Source: Paraburkholderia acidicola
Lineage (GTDB): Bacteria > Pseudomonadota > Gammaproteobacteria > Burkholderiales > Burkholderiaceae
DNA: 64,000 nucleotides
Direction: 5' to 3'
Assembly: GCF_002362315.1 (NCBI RefSeq)
Contig: NZ_MTZV01000006.1
Span: 1,054,001-1,118,000 of the forward strand
Both the position numbers and the translations under genes were made by a program. The notes below the pieces were generated by a model. The model was not told the DNA's origin. It was given only the letters and a program-made list of their open reading frames with translations, and did not search any database. Of the stretch, positions 34,857 through 44,645 are shown piece after piece (the first letter of the stretch is position 1; each line of letters begins with the position of its first letter).

Positions 34857-35627
34857 TCAGCTCCCGATAGTTTGAATGGCTGGATCCGCAGCGCGCTCGC
34901 TGTACGCGGCAGCAGACTCAAAATGTGCTGTGGCAAACCGGTACAGTTCGATATCGAACCGGTTCTTTTCCTCGACATACGCACGGCACGCATCGCTGAG
35001 CGTCATATCTCGCGCATAGGCGCCTTCGTTGCGGCGCTCCTGCGCTGGCAGCGGCCAGCCGAACGCTCGCGAAAAGCGCTGCATCGACACGTCGAACTGT
35101 TCGGTGAGGCCGAAGGCCGCGAACCGTTCAAGCAGATTGCGCTTCGCCAGTTCGAGATGCGCCTCGGTCACACGCTCGCGCGACGATGCAAATGTCGCGC
35201 CCGAAATCGCGCGCACCTGGCTGTTGTCGAGGTCGATACTCGCGTCGCTCATCAGGAAGCGCTCCAGTCCGATGCGGCGCTGGAACAGATACGTATGCAG
35301 GTAATGGGTCCGTTCCTTCAACGCGTAGAAGTAGTACGACACGAGGCGTGCAACAGGCTCGCGCAGCAACGTCAGATAGCGGCAGCCACTTTCGCCGTCG
35401 TCGAAGCCGTACACGAAATGACCGCGCAACAACTCGAACGACGCCTTTTCGTCAGCATCGAGTTCGCGAAACGCGTCGACCTTCGCGTTGACGACCGGAT
35501 GCAACTCGTCCGCGTAAAATTTCGCCGCCTTCCGGCCCGCGTACAGGCCGTCGAGGTACACACCGAACGTCGTGCCGGCCGTTCTCGGGATGTGTACGAA
35601 TGCGATGCGATGGTCGTTGGTTGTCAT
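34857..35627 (-). CDS. sulN: PAPS-dependent N-sulfotransferase (SulN-like)
   Basis: 256 residues. The 5'-phosphosulfate loop is IAFVHIPRTAGTTF and the 3'-phosphate loop is LTLLREPVARLVSYYFY, as in the sulfotransferase-2 family. The ATG at 35627 overlaps the NRPS stop codon (ATGA), giving tight coupling to monobactam assembly. In sulfazecin biosynthesis a sulfotransferase N-sulfonates the carrier-bound diaminopropionyl peptide before ring closure. Context and family match that role; the symbol is by analogy with the published cluster. Confidence 0.85.
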   Translation of the reverse strand: MTTNDHRIAFVHIPRTAGTTFGVYLDGLYAGRKAAKFYADELHPVVNAKVDAFRELDADEKASFELLRGHFVYGFDDGESGCRYLTLLREPVARLVSYYFYALKERTHYLHTYLFQRRIGLERFLMSDASIDLDNSQVRAISGATFASSRERVTEAHLELAKRNLLERFAAFGLTEQFDVSMQRFSRAFGWPLPAQERRNEGAYARDMTLSDACRAYVEEKNRFDIELYRFATAHFESAAAYSERAADPAIQTIGS

Positions 35628-38600
35628 GCCGTCACACCTTTGCAGGACACGTGTTCCCATACGCTGCCGACTGCGCGCGCAATCGCCTCGGGGCAATCGC
35701 GCAGCAGGTAGTGGCCGATGCCCGCGTACTCGACGAGCTGCACCGGCCGCCCAATGTGCGACCAGTCCTGGAAGCGCACCGGGTAGTTCGGCACGAGTGG
35801 ATCCTCGCTGCCGACGAGGCACCAGACCGGGATGTCCACGACCTCGAGCGCACCGCGGCTCATCAGGTCCACCAGATGGTTGTAGTAGACATCCGCGAGC
35901 CAGCCGTCGTAACGGAAGTCGTGCAGGAAGAAGGCCTGCTCGTCGGGCTGGGCTGGCAGCGTCGAGCCGGCCTTGCCGAGGAAGGCCAGGATCTCGTCGT
36001 CGGTGCGCGTGTCGCGCTTGCCCGTGACCGTACGCATCAGCGCGCCGCCGATGCACAGCGCCCGCACGTCGGCTGAACGCCGGACCAGCTCGCGCGTAAT
36101 GGCAAGCGCCAGCGCCGAGCCGTTGCACTGCGCGAATACGATGGCCGGTAGGTCGGTGGCCGCGAGCAGATCGTCGCAGACCGCGTTCGACAACCGCCTC
36201 ACTTCCTCGAGCATCGCCCCATCGCTGTCGACTTCAGTACGCGGCAACTTGACCCCGAACATCGCAACATCGCTTGCCTGCTCCGGCATCGCGCGGCTCA
36301 TGTCGACGAAGTTGACCGGGCCGCCCGCCGCATTCGCGACGCAGACGACGACCGCCTTCGCCGTCGCAGGGTCGCCGGCCATCAGCACGATCGAGCTCGA
36401 CTCTTCCGATGCGTGTTCCAGATGCTCGGCGAGTGCTTCGATGGTCGGGTGATCGTAAATGTCGGTCACTTCTAGCGGCGGGCCATACTTGGCCGCGATC
36501 CGGATTGCCTTGAACGAATCGCCACCGAGGTCGAAGAAGTCATCGCGAATGCCGAACGCTGCATGGCCCAGTACGCCGCGGAATATCTCCGTCAGACGTT
36601 CCTCGACCGGCGTGCGTGGCGCAACCGCAGTCGGGCACGGCACGTCGAGCTGGAACTGCTCGCGCAAGCGGTTGCGGTCCACCTTGCCACTCGGCAACTG
36701 CGGCAGCTCTGTCTCGAAGCGGAACACGGACGGCACCATGTAGGGCGGCAGCTTTGCCTTCAACGCGTTGACGATCGCGTCGCGCTCGTCAGCGTGCGGC
36801 ACGACGTAGGCGCACAGAAACGCCTCGCGGTTCTCGGGCTGGATGACCAGCACCGCCGCCTGCCGGACCGTCGGAATCGCGCGCAGGCTCGCCTCGACCT
36901 CCTCCAGCTCGATCCGCATGCCGCGCACTTTCACCTGCCGGTCCTTGCGGCCATGGAACATCAGTACGCCGTCCTCGCGCATCGCGCCAAGGTCGCCGGT
37001 ACGGTACAGACGTCCTTTGTAGCGATCGGGAAAGGGGCTCTTCACGAACGCCTGTGCGGTGACACCAGCCATGCCCACATAGCCGCGTCCGACACCGACA
37101 CCGGTCACCACGATCTCGCCGCGGGTGCCGATCGGCACCGGGCGCAACTCGTCGTCGACGATGTAGATGTCGAAATTGGCCAGCGCGCGGCCGATCGGGA
37201 CCGGATTCACGATCTCGTCGCCAGGCGACATGATGTGATGCGTAATGTCGTCGGATGCCTCGGTCGGGCCGTAAGCGTTGATGACCTTCGACGCCGGGCA
37301 CAGCGCGAACCAGCGCTTGAGCAGCGCCGCATCGACGGTCTCGCCGTTCACCATCATGAAGGTCAGCGCAGCCGGCCGCGGGCAATCCGGATGCTCTTCC
37401 ATATATTCGACGAGGGCCTGCAGATAGGTCGGCACGACCTCGAGAATCGTCAGGCTGTCGGTGTGCATCCGCTGGATCAACCCGGCGATGTCGTTGACCA
37501 CGCGGTCGTCGTAGACAAACGTCGTGCCGCCTTTGGTCAGCGCGATAAACATCTGCCAGACCGAGACGTCGAAGCTCATCGACGCGTTCTGTGCGACGCG
37601 GCTGTCTTCGTCCATCGCGAGGTCGAGCGCCTTGTTCGCGATGTTGTTCAGCATGCCGATGTGCTCGATCATCGCGCCCTTCGGCTTGCCGGTGGAGCCC
37701 GATGTGAACAGCACATAGCTGAGATCGTTGCCCGACAGATGGACCTCGGGATTGTCCTCGAGCAGCGGGTCGTCCATCACGAGATCGTCGAACACGATGC
37801 GCGGCATACCGGCAACCGCCGGCTCTGCAGCCGCCACGGACGCATCGACGATCAGGGCTTTCGCGCCCGCCAGATCGAGCATGTCGTGCATGCGTTGCGC
37901 GGGCAGCACGGGGTCGATCGGAATATAGGCCGCGCCGATCTTCCAGATCGCGAGAACCGTCAGAGCCAGCCGGTCGCTGCGCGCGATCCGCACACCAACC
38001 AGTGAGTCCGTGCCCAGCTCCGGGAACGCCTGCATCAGCCGGTTCGCGATCCGGTTCGCGGCGCGATTCAACTGGTCGTAGCTGTACGCGCGATCGTTGT
38101 AGACCAGCGCGCGGCGTTCAGGCGTCGCCGCTGCGTGATCTTCGAACAGGTGCGGCACCAGATGGCGGCCGAGTCTCAGATCGCCCTGCCGGGTGACGCA
38201 GCTGAGCGGTATGCCGCCGTCGCCGTGCGCATAAGAAGAGGCACCAACGGACGCGTTACCCACACCACCGCGCAGTTCGCCGACCGCGTGCTCGAGGTGC
38301 TCGGGAATACGGTTCAGCATTGCTTTCAGGTTGTCTGCCATGATTTCGATATCCTCGATGTGGTATCTCGATCGATCAAAAGCGATTTCGAAGCACAAAC
38401 GCGGCCCCGGTTTGGCCGATACGGTCAGGCCGTAGTGCGTGTCCTCCGCATAGCCGTGATCGCGCAGGCCGAGGATGCGTTGCCCATCCTGCTCGGCCAG
38501 CGGATAGTTCTCGACGATGAGCAGGCTGTCGAACAACGCCTGCCCGCCGCGCAGCCCGCTTTCGCGCTGAATGTCGATCAGATCCAGCTGCGCGTGTGTT

Positions 38601-41600
38601 TCCCGTTCGACGTGACGCTCGTGCACCCTGCGCAACCAGTCGCGCAGCGGCATCGACGGTTCGATATCGACGCGGACCGGCACGGTAGCGATCAGCGGGC
38701 CGACAATCGTCTCGATACCGTGTACGTCGATCGCGCGCCCCGATGTCGTCACGCCGAACACCGGTGAGCTTTCACCGCTATAGCGCCCGAGCACGAGTGC
38801 CCAGGATGCCTGCAGCGCGATCGCGAGCGTGGTCTGGACGGCGCGGACGACTTCCACGAGACGCTGTGTCGCCGCTTCGTCCAGCGCCCGCGTGACGACG
38901 TGCGGTGCATCGCTCTCCACCGCCCGTTCTGGTTGTTCGATGTGCAGCATCGTGCGTTGTGTTCGGGTGCCGATCTCTTCTTTCCAGTACCGGCGATCGG
39001 CGTCCAGCGACCGGTATTGCCGCCACGCCACGACCTCGCGGAACTGCGCCGCAGCCGGCAACGAGGGCGAGTGCCCTTGCGTCATTGCTGCGTAGGCGCT
39101 CAGCAGGTCGGACCAGATGAGCTGCACGCTCCATCCGTCGAGCACCGCGTGGTGATACGTCCAGATGAAGCGATACGTCGTATCGTCCTCGCGCACCAGA
39201 TGAAAGCGCATCAGCGGCGCGCTGCCGAAATCGAACGGCGTCGTCTTGTCCTGCGCAAGCAGTGCATCGAACGCGGCCACGCGTGCATCGGGTGAGAGCC
39301 CGCGATGGTCGAGGTTGCGCCACGGGGACGCGGCCTGCGAAAGCACGATCTGCAACGGCTGCTCGCGCTCGAATCCGACGAAGGCCGTGCGCAGCACAGC
39401 GTGGCGCTCGACCAGCGACTCCCACGCTCGCTGGAAGCGCGCAGCGTCAAACCCGCCGCCGACGGTCGCGTAGATCTGGTTCGTATAGGCGCTCGCTTCG
39501 CCCGGCAGGAGGCTGTGGAACACCATCCCCCACTGGATCGCCGTCGCGGGGTACAGCGTTTCGAGCATGGGGTAACCCGTATGCCAGCCGGCCAGTTCGT
39601 CGCGCGTTACCGTGGTCAGCGGAAAGTCCTCTGGCGTCGGGCACCATGCGACGCACGTCTTGCAATGCGCGACGATCTCGCGAAGCGCATCCATGAAGTG
39701 CGTGCCGAGCGCTGCGATCGTTGCGGCATCGAACGCGTGTACCGCGTAGTCGATCTCGAACGCAAGACACCCGTCCTTGATCTCGCCGTTGATACCCAGC
39801 GTGTGCTCGCGTGGACGTGCCGCAGTGATGTCCTCGCGCGACGACGTGTCGAGCACGGCGATGCCGGTCGCTTCGTCGTCGGCAACATCGAACTGGCCGA
39901 GATAGTTGAAGACGATCTCCGGCGTGTGGTCCGCTTCTGCGGCGGCCAGTTCCGTGTCGCTGGCTACGTGACGCAGGATTCCGTAGCCCAGACCGTGGTG
40001 TGGCGTCGCGCGGTACTGCGCCTTCACCGCCATGATCGCCGTGACCACCGCGGTCGTCGTGGCCACCAGGTCCGACGTCGCGGCGACATCGCCCGCCAGC
40101 GTCAGCAGTTGCGGGTAGTAGCTCGTGAACCAGCCCACCGTCTCGCCGATGTCGGGTAGTGCACCTTCTACCCCATACTGCGCCAGCACTTCCGCTTCGC
40201 GCCCGTGCCCCTCGAGCGCAATGCGCAGCGTGTCGTGACCGCGCCACCGGTGGGTGGCAAGCAGCAGCCCGGCCAGCAGGAGTTCGATGAGATGGGTCCG
40301 GTACGCGTGATGCGTCTCCGCAAGCAGTGCGCGCGTATCGGCCGCGTCGAGGCCGAACGACTGGACGCGCGTCGCGCGTCGCGTCGGGTCGGCGCACTCG
40401 TCGTCAAGGTCAGGGCGCAGACGCGGCACCGGCGCACGCAGCACGCCTAGCCAGTGGTCGCGTTCAGCACGCAATGCCGGGCTGTCGCTTGCGGCAGCCA
40501 CTGCTCGCGCCCAGGCCAGATAGCCGTCGCCCCCGGGTTCTGGCGTCACGGTGCGCCCTGCTGTCCACTGCGCAAGCGCCTGCCGGAAATCGTCGAGGAT
40601 CACGCGCCACGACACGCCATCAACCACGGCGTGATGACCAACCAGCAGCAGACGACTGCGTCCCCGCACATCGCCCTCGGCCAACGCCGCGATGAACAGC
40701 GGACCGTCGGTCAGAGATACGCTGTGTCGCGCCGCCGAGAAGAAAGCATCAGCAGTCGCATCGGGCGCGTGCGCCGCATCGCCCCCACGCACCATCAGGC
40801 GCACCGTCCCGTCCCACGCATCCGGCTCAGTGAAGTGCGCGCGCCAGCCCGCGTCCGAACGCTCGAAGCGTAGCCGCAACGCGTCGTGGCGAACGACGAG
40901 CGCCTGCAGCCACGCTTCCATGAAACTCGCGTCAACGCTCGCGGGAACGTCGAGCAGCCGCGACTGGTGGTAATGATCGACGTGCGTCGAATCAATCGCA
41001 AAGAACCAGCGATGAATCGGCAGTAGCGGCATGTCGCCGCGGCTCACCTGCCGCTGCTCCTGCGGTCCCTGGCGACGCACGTTCGACGCGAGCCGCTCGA
41101 TGGTTTGATAGCGGAACAGATCGCGCGCCGAAAACGCGATGCCGCGCTGACGGGCGCGTGCCGCCACCTGGATCGACAGGATCGAATCGCCGCCGATCGC
41201 GAAGAAGTTGTCGGTCACGCCGAGTTCCGGCACGCGCAGCACGGACCGCCAGATCTCCCACAGCGAACGCTCGGTATCGTCGCGCGGTGCCACCGCACCC
41301 GACGCGTCATGCCGGACCGGCTCGTCGAACGGAATCTCCTCGAGGGCCTTCCGGTTCAGTTTCCCCGTGATGCCTTTCGGCAGCGAGGCAATGAACACAT
41401 AAGTAGAAGGCACCATGTAGTCGGGCAAGCGCCGTCCGAGCGCGCTGACCAGCGCGTGACGGATCTGCGCTGCATCGTCGGGAGCAGCCGTGCGCGTCAG
41501 GCCGCCCGCCGGCACGACGTAGGCGACAAGCTGTACAGCGCCGTCCCCGCTCCGCTTCACATGTACCGCAGCTTCATCGACGAGCGGATGCGTGCTCAAT

Positions 41601-44578
41601 GCGCTCGTCACCTCATCGAGTTCAATGCGGTAACCGCGAATCTTGATCTGCTGATCGGTCCGTCCGAGGAATTCGATCGTCCCGTCGCGGGTCCAGCGCG
41701 CGAGATCTCCCGTCATGTAGATGCTGCCGCCCGGCGTGAACGGGTCCGGCAAGAACCGTTGTGCGGTCAGCTCGTCGCGATTCAGGTAACCGCGCGCGAC
41801 CCCGTTGCCGGCGATATAAAGATCGCCGGGCATGCCGACGGGCATCGGTCGCATGCGTTCGTCGAGCACGTAGACGCGCACATTGCCGAGCCCGCGTCCG
41901 ATCGGCACCTTGCCGTTCGCGATCGGTGCAGCGTACGAGTACCCGGTGGCAAACACCGTTGCCTCGGTCGGCCCATACAGGTTCTCGATCGCGGCGGGCC
42001 GCAACGCGCTCAGCGCGTCGTCTGCCAGTGTCCTCGTCAGCTCCTCGCCCGCAACGAACACATACCGGAGCCGGTGCGCGCGGGCGAAACGCGCGTCGGC
42101 AGCGGTTTCCGGCACGAACTGACGCAGCATCGACGGCGTGAAGTTCACGTGCGTGACGCCGTGACGCAGCAACGCGTCGATGATCAGATCCGGCGAGCCC
42201 TCGGCCTGCGGCGGCAAAATCGCGAGCGAACCGTGGCCAATGAACCAGCCGAACAGCTCGGGCACCGAGACGTCGAACGCGTAGTTGGTTTTCAGCAGAT
42301 AGCAGTCCAGCGCCTCCAGCGGATAGCGCGCCTGCAAGGTGTCGAGCAGATTCGTTACGTTCGCATGCGTGACGACGACCCCTTTCGGCATGCCGGTCGA
42401 TCCCGACGTGTAGAGCACGTAAGCGATCGCCTGCTCGCTGATCACCGGCATCACTGCGCGCGCAGAAGCCGTGCCCCGCAGTGCGCGCTCATCGATGCAC
42501 AGGGTCTCGATACGGTGCGCAGCAAACCGTTCATCGCGGATCGACGCAACCGTCACCAGCAATGCCGCCGCGCTGTCGTCCAGCATGAAATCGATCCGCT
42601 CAGCCGGCAACCGCGGGTCGAGCGGGACATAGGCACAGCCGGCCTTCAGTATTGCGAGAACCGCAATCACCATCTCAAACGAGCGCTCGAGACAAATCGC
42701 AATGCGCTTCGGTTCGCCACCGGTTCGCTCAACTAGCTGGCCAGCCAGTGCATCGACGCGTTCGCCGAGCTGCGCGAACGTCATCGACGCGTTGTCGAAC
42801 CACACGGCCGTCGCCCCCGGACACGAACGCAGGCGCGCATCGAAGCGCTCGTGGATCAGCGGCGATCCGGCCGGCTCGAACGCGTTCCCGTTCCAGGCGC
42901 GCGTGACGTTGTCCAGTTCGCGAGCGGGTAGGCACGAAAGCGCCGCGACCGGTGCATCGGGCATGGCAGCGATCTGCTCGAGCAGCACTTCGTACTGCGC
43001 CAGCATGCCGTCGACCGAGCTACGCGCGAACAGCGCCGTCGCATATTCGATCGCGCAGGCGAGACCGTCGTGACGGTGGGCAATCTCGAGGCTCAGGTCG
43101 TACTTGGCGGCGCCGACGTCATGCGGCACGGTGAGCACCGGTTCGGTCGATTCATTCGATTCTTTCGATGCAGCCTTCGCAGGCTGCCGTTCATTGTGGA
43201 ACTCGAACATCACCTGGAACAGCGGTGTGTGGCTCGGGTTACGGCTGGCGCCTGCCACCTGGATCATTTCGCGCAGCGGCAGCGTCTTGTGCTCGTATCC
43301 GTCGAGCGTTACCTGCGCCACGCGTGCGAGCAGCGCACTGAACGGTTCCTCCGCGTACAGCCTGGCGCGTATGACCACGGTATTGACGAAATAGCCGACG
43401 GTCGACTCAAACGCGCCGACATCGCGTGTCGACATCGGTGTTCCGATGGCGAATTCATCCTGCCTGCTGTAGCGCCACAGCAGGATTTGCCAGGCGGCCA
43501 TCAACGTCATGAATAACGATGCACCGTGTTTTGCACCGACGGCGGCAAGACGCTCGGCGAGCGCGGGCGGCAGCATGCGCATCGAGGTGGCGCCTGCACC
43601 GTCGCGCACGGACGGTCGCGTGAAATCGGTCGGCAGATCGAGCACCTGCGGAACGCCGGTCAGCTGCGTGCGCCAGTATTCGCGCAGGCGGGCGGTCCGC
43701 TCCGGCGTCAGCGCGGCGTGCTGGCTGTGCGCAAACGCCTCTGCGGGCACCGCATCCGCTTGCCATACGATCTCCCGGCCGGCCTGCAGCGCGCGGTACG
43801 CATCGACGATGTCGCGCGACACGATTAACCGTGACCATGCGTCGAACACAATATGGTGGACGACGAACTGCAGCACGTCGTGATCCGCTCCCACGCGGTA
43901 CAGGCAGACGCGAAAAAGCGGTCCTGCCTGCAGGTCGAAACGCTGCTGCGCGAATTGCGTCAAGGCGTCGCGCAAATCAGCTTCGTCCGTTGCGGGCAGC
44001 GTGGATTCGGTCCAGTCGACCTCGACTCCGGCATGCACGTACTGCCGCAAGCCGTCGGTGTCGTGCAGGAATGTCGTTCGCAGCGAGAGATGACGCGCGG
44101 TCACCTCGGCTAGTGCGCGCTTCAGGAGCTCGCTGTCCACGGGTGCGTCGAAGCGCAGCGCCAGCGAAAGATGATAGGCCGCGCCTTCCTCCTGGACCTG
44201 CGCGGCCAGCCAGAGATCCTGCTGCGCGGGGGAAGCAGGCGTGTCGGTAACCTGCGCGTCGAATCGATGCGATGCCGGATGTGATTCCGCCTGCACGACG
44301 ACCCTTCCGATGTCCGCCTCGCGCGACACGCCGCCCGTGCGCTCGACCAGCGCCGCCAGCTCACGGAGCGTCGCGCACGCGAGCACGTCGATACGTGTCA
44401 CATTCGTTGCGCCGCACGCGCGGACAACATCGACGAGCGCCTCCAGCGGCAGCGCATCGTCGACGTGATCGACCAGAGGATCGTCGACATCGATGGTACT
44501 GACGTCAAGATACGCTGCGAACCCGGCTCGCAGCCGCTTCGCCAGCGCATCGTTGATCGTTTCATATGAGTTCGTCAT
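35624..44578 (-). CDS. sulM: Two-module NRPS with Cys thioesterase (SulM-like)
   Basis: 2984 residues. Domains: a degenerate carrier-like segment (1-95, Ala-Leu where the Ser should be), C1 (about 105-540, HHIVFDAW), A1 (560-1065, YTSGSTGMPKG), T1 (GGDSILS, near 1128), E (1175-1610, HHAVVDGVSW, VFNYLGQF), C2 (1645-2080, HHAVLDGW), A2 (2115-2620), T2 (GGDSFKA, near 2684) and TE (2730-2984). The TE elbow is AQCNG with Cys2818, plus GSEDP and GIGHYLL. My A2 pocket code D-V-W-E-M-N-A-D-D-K has three acids for a cationic side chain such as diaminopropionate. E after module 1 fits D-Ala. This is the sulfazecin architecture, where the TE forms the beta-lactam. Confidence 0.92.
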   Translation of the reverse strand: MTNSYETINDALAKRLRAGFAAYLDVSTIDVDDPLVDHVDDALPLEALVDVVRACGATNVTRIDVLACATLRELAALVERTGGVSREADIGRVVVQAESHPASHRFDAQVTDTPASPAQQDLWLAAQVQEEGAAYHLSLALRFDAPVDSELLKRALAEVTARHLSLRTTFLHDTDGLRQYVHAGVEVDWTESTLPATDEADLRDALTQFAQQRFDLQAGPLFRVCLYRVGADHDVLQFVVHHIVFDAWSRLIVSRDIVDAYRALQAGREIVWQADAVPAEAFAHSQHAALTPERTARLREYWRTQLTGVPQVLDLPTDFTRPSVRDGAGATSMRMLPPALAERLAAVGAKHGASLFMTLMAAWQILLWRYSRQDEFAIGTPMSTRDVGAFESTVGYFVNTVVIRARLYAEEPFSALLARVAQVTLDGYEHKTLPLREMIQVAGASRNPSHTPLFQVMFEFHNERQPAKAASKESNESTEPVLTVPHDVGAAKYDLSLEIAHRHDGLACAIEYATALFARSSVDGMLAQYEVLLEQIAAMPDAPVAALSCLPARELDNVTRAWNGNAFEPAGSPLIHERFDARLRSCPGATAVWFDNASMTFAQLGERVDALAGQLVERTGGEPKRIAICLERSFEMVIAVLAILKAGCAYVPLDPRLPAERIDFMLDDSAAALLVTVASIRDERFAAHRIETLCIDERALRGTASARAVMPVISEQAIAYVLYTSGSTGMPKGVVVTHANVTNLLDTLQARYPLEALDCYLLKTNYAFDVSVPELFGWFIGHGSLAILPPQAEGSPDLIIDALLRHGVTHVNFTPSMLRQFVPETAADARFARAHRLRYVFVAGEELTRTLADDALSALRPAAIENLYGPTEATVFATGYSYAAPIANGKVPIGRGLGNVRVYVLDERMRPMPVGMPGDLYIAGNGVARGYLNRDELTAQRFLPDPFTPGGSIYMTGDLARWTRDGTIEFLGRTDQQIKIRGYRIELDEVTSALSTHPLVDEAAVHVKRSGDGAVQLVAYVVPAGGLTRTAAPDDAAQIRHALVSALGRRLPDYMVPSTYVFIASLPKGITGKLNRKALEEIPFDEPVRHDASGAVAPRDDTERSLWEIWRSVLRVPELGVTDNFFAIGGDSILSIQVAARARQRGIAFSARDLFRYQTIERLASNVRRQGPQEQRQVSRGDMPLLPIHRWFFAIDSTHVDHYHQSRLLDVPASVDASFMEAWLQALVVRHDALRLRFERSDAGWRAHFTEPDAWDGTVRLMVRGGDAAHAPDATADAFFSAARHSVSLTDGPLFIAALAEGDVRGRSRLLLVGHHAVVDGVSWRVILDDFRQALAQWTAGRTVTPEPGGDGYLAWARAVAAASDSPALRAERDHWLGVLRAPVPRLRPDLDDECADPTRRATRVQSFGLDAADTRALLAETHHAYRTHLIELLLAGLLLATHRWRGHDTLRIALEGHGREAEVLAQYGVEGALPDIGETVGWFTSYYPQLLTLAGDVAATSDLVATTTAVVTAIMAVKAQYRATPHHGLGYGILRHVASDTELAAAEADHTPEIVFNYLGQFDVADDEATGIAVLDTSSREDITAARPREHTLGINGEIKDGCLAFEIDYAVHAFDAATIAALGTHFMDALREIVAHCKTCVAWCPTPEDFPLTTVTRDELAGWHTGYPMLETLYPATAIQWGMVFHSLLPGEASAYTNQIYATVGGGFDAARFQRAWESLVERHAVLRTAFVGFEREQPLQIVLSQAASPWRNLDHRGLSPDARVAAFDALLAQDKTTPFDFGSAPLMRFHLVREDDTTYRFIWTYHHAVLDGWSVQLIWSDLLSAYAAMTQGHSPSLPAAAQFREVVAWRQYRSLDADRRYWKEEIGTRTQRTMLHIEQPERAVESDAPHVVTRALDEAATQRLVEVVRAVQTTLAIALQASWALVLGRYSGESSPVFGVTTSGRAIDVHGIETIVGPLIATVPVRVDIEPSMPLRDWLRRVHERHVERETHAQLDLIDIQRESGLRGGQALFDSLLIVENYPLAEQDGQRILGLRDHGYAEDTHYGLTVSAKPGPRLCFEIAFDRSRYHIEDIEIMADNLKAMLNRIPEHLEHAVGELRGGVGNASVGASSYAHGDGGIPLSCVTRQGDLRLGRHLVPHLFEDHAAATPERRALVYNDRAYSYDQLNRAANRIANRLMQAFPELGTDSLVGVRIARSDRLALTVLAIWKIGAAYIPIDPVLPAQRMHDMLDLAGAKALIVDASVAAAEPAVAGMPRIVFDDLVMDDPLLEDNPEVHLSGNDLSYVLFTSGSTGKPKGAMIEHIGMLNNIANKALDLAMDEDSRVAQNASMSFDVSVWQMFIALTKGGTTFVYDDRVVNDIAGLIQRMHTDSLTILEVVPTYLQALVEYMEEHPDCPRPAALTFMMVNGETVDAALLKRWFALCPASKVINAYGPTEASDDITHHIMSPGDEIVNPVPIGRALANFDIYIVDDELRPVPIGTRGEIVVTGVGVGRGYVGMAGVTAQAFVKSPFPDRYKGRLYRTGDLGAMREDGVLMFHGRKDRQVKVRGMRIELEEVEASLRAIPTVRQAAVLVIQPENREAFLCAYVVPHADERDAIVNALKAKLPPYMVPSVFRFETELPQLPSGKVDRNRLREQFQLDVPCPTAVAPRTPVEERLTEIFRGVLGHAAFGIRDDFFDLGGDSFKAIRIAAKYGPPLEVTDIYDHPTIEALAEHLEHASEESSSIVLMAGDPATAKAVVVCVANAAGGPVNFVDMSRAMPEQASDVAMFGVKLPRTEVDSDGAMLEEVRRLSNAVCDDLLAATDLPAIVFAQCNGSALALAITRELVRRSADVRALCIGGALMRTVTGKRDTRTDDEILAFLGKAGSTLPAQPDEQAFFLHDFRYDGWLADVYYNHLVDLMSRGALEVVDIPVWCLVGSEDPLVPNYPVRFQDWSHIGRPVQLVEYAGIGHYLLRDCPEAIARAVGSVWEHVSCKGVTA

Positions 44579-44645
44579 ATGTAGTCCTGGTTGACGACTT
44601 TTTTATCCGGGGACATGCCATTCGAATGCTTTGCGGCTCGTCGGG

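Noticed and set aside
35624..44578. CRISPR-like or other long repeats inside the NRPS gene
   Set aside because: Similarities are between homologous A, C and T domains, as expected for a two-module NRPS.
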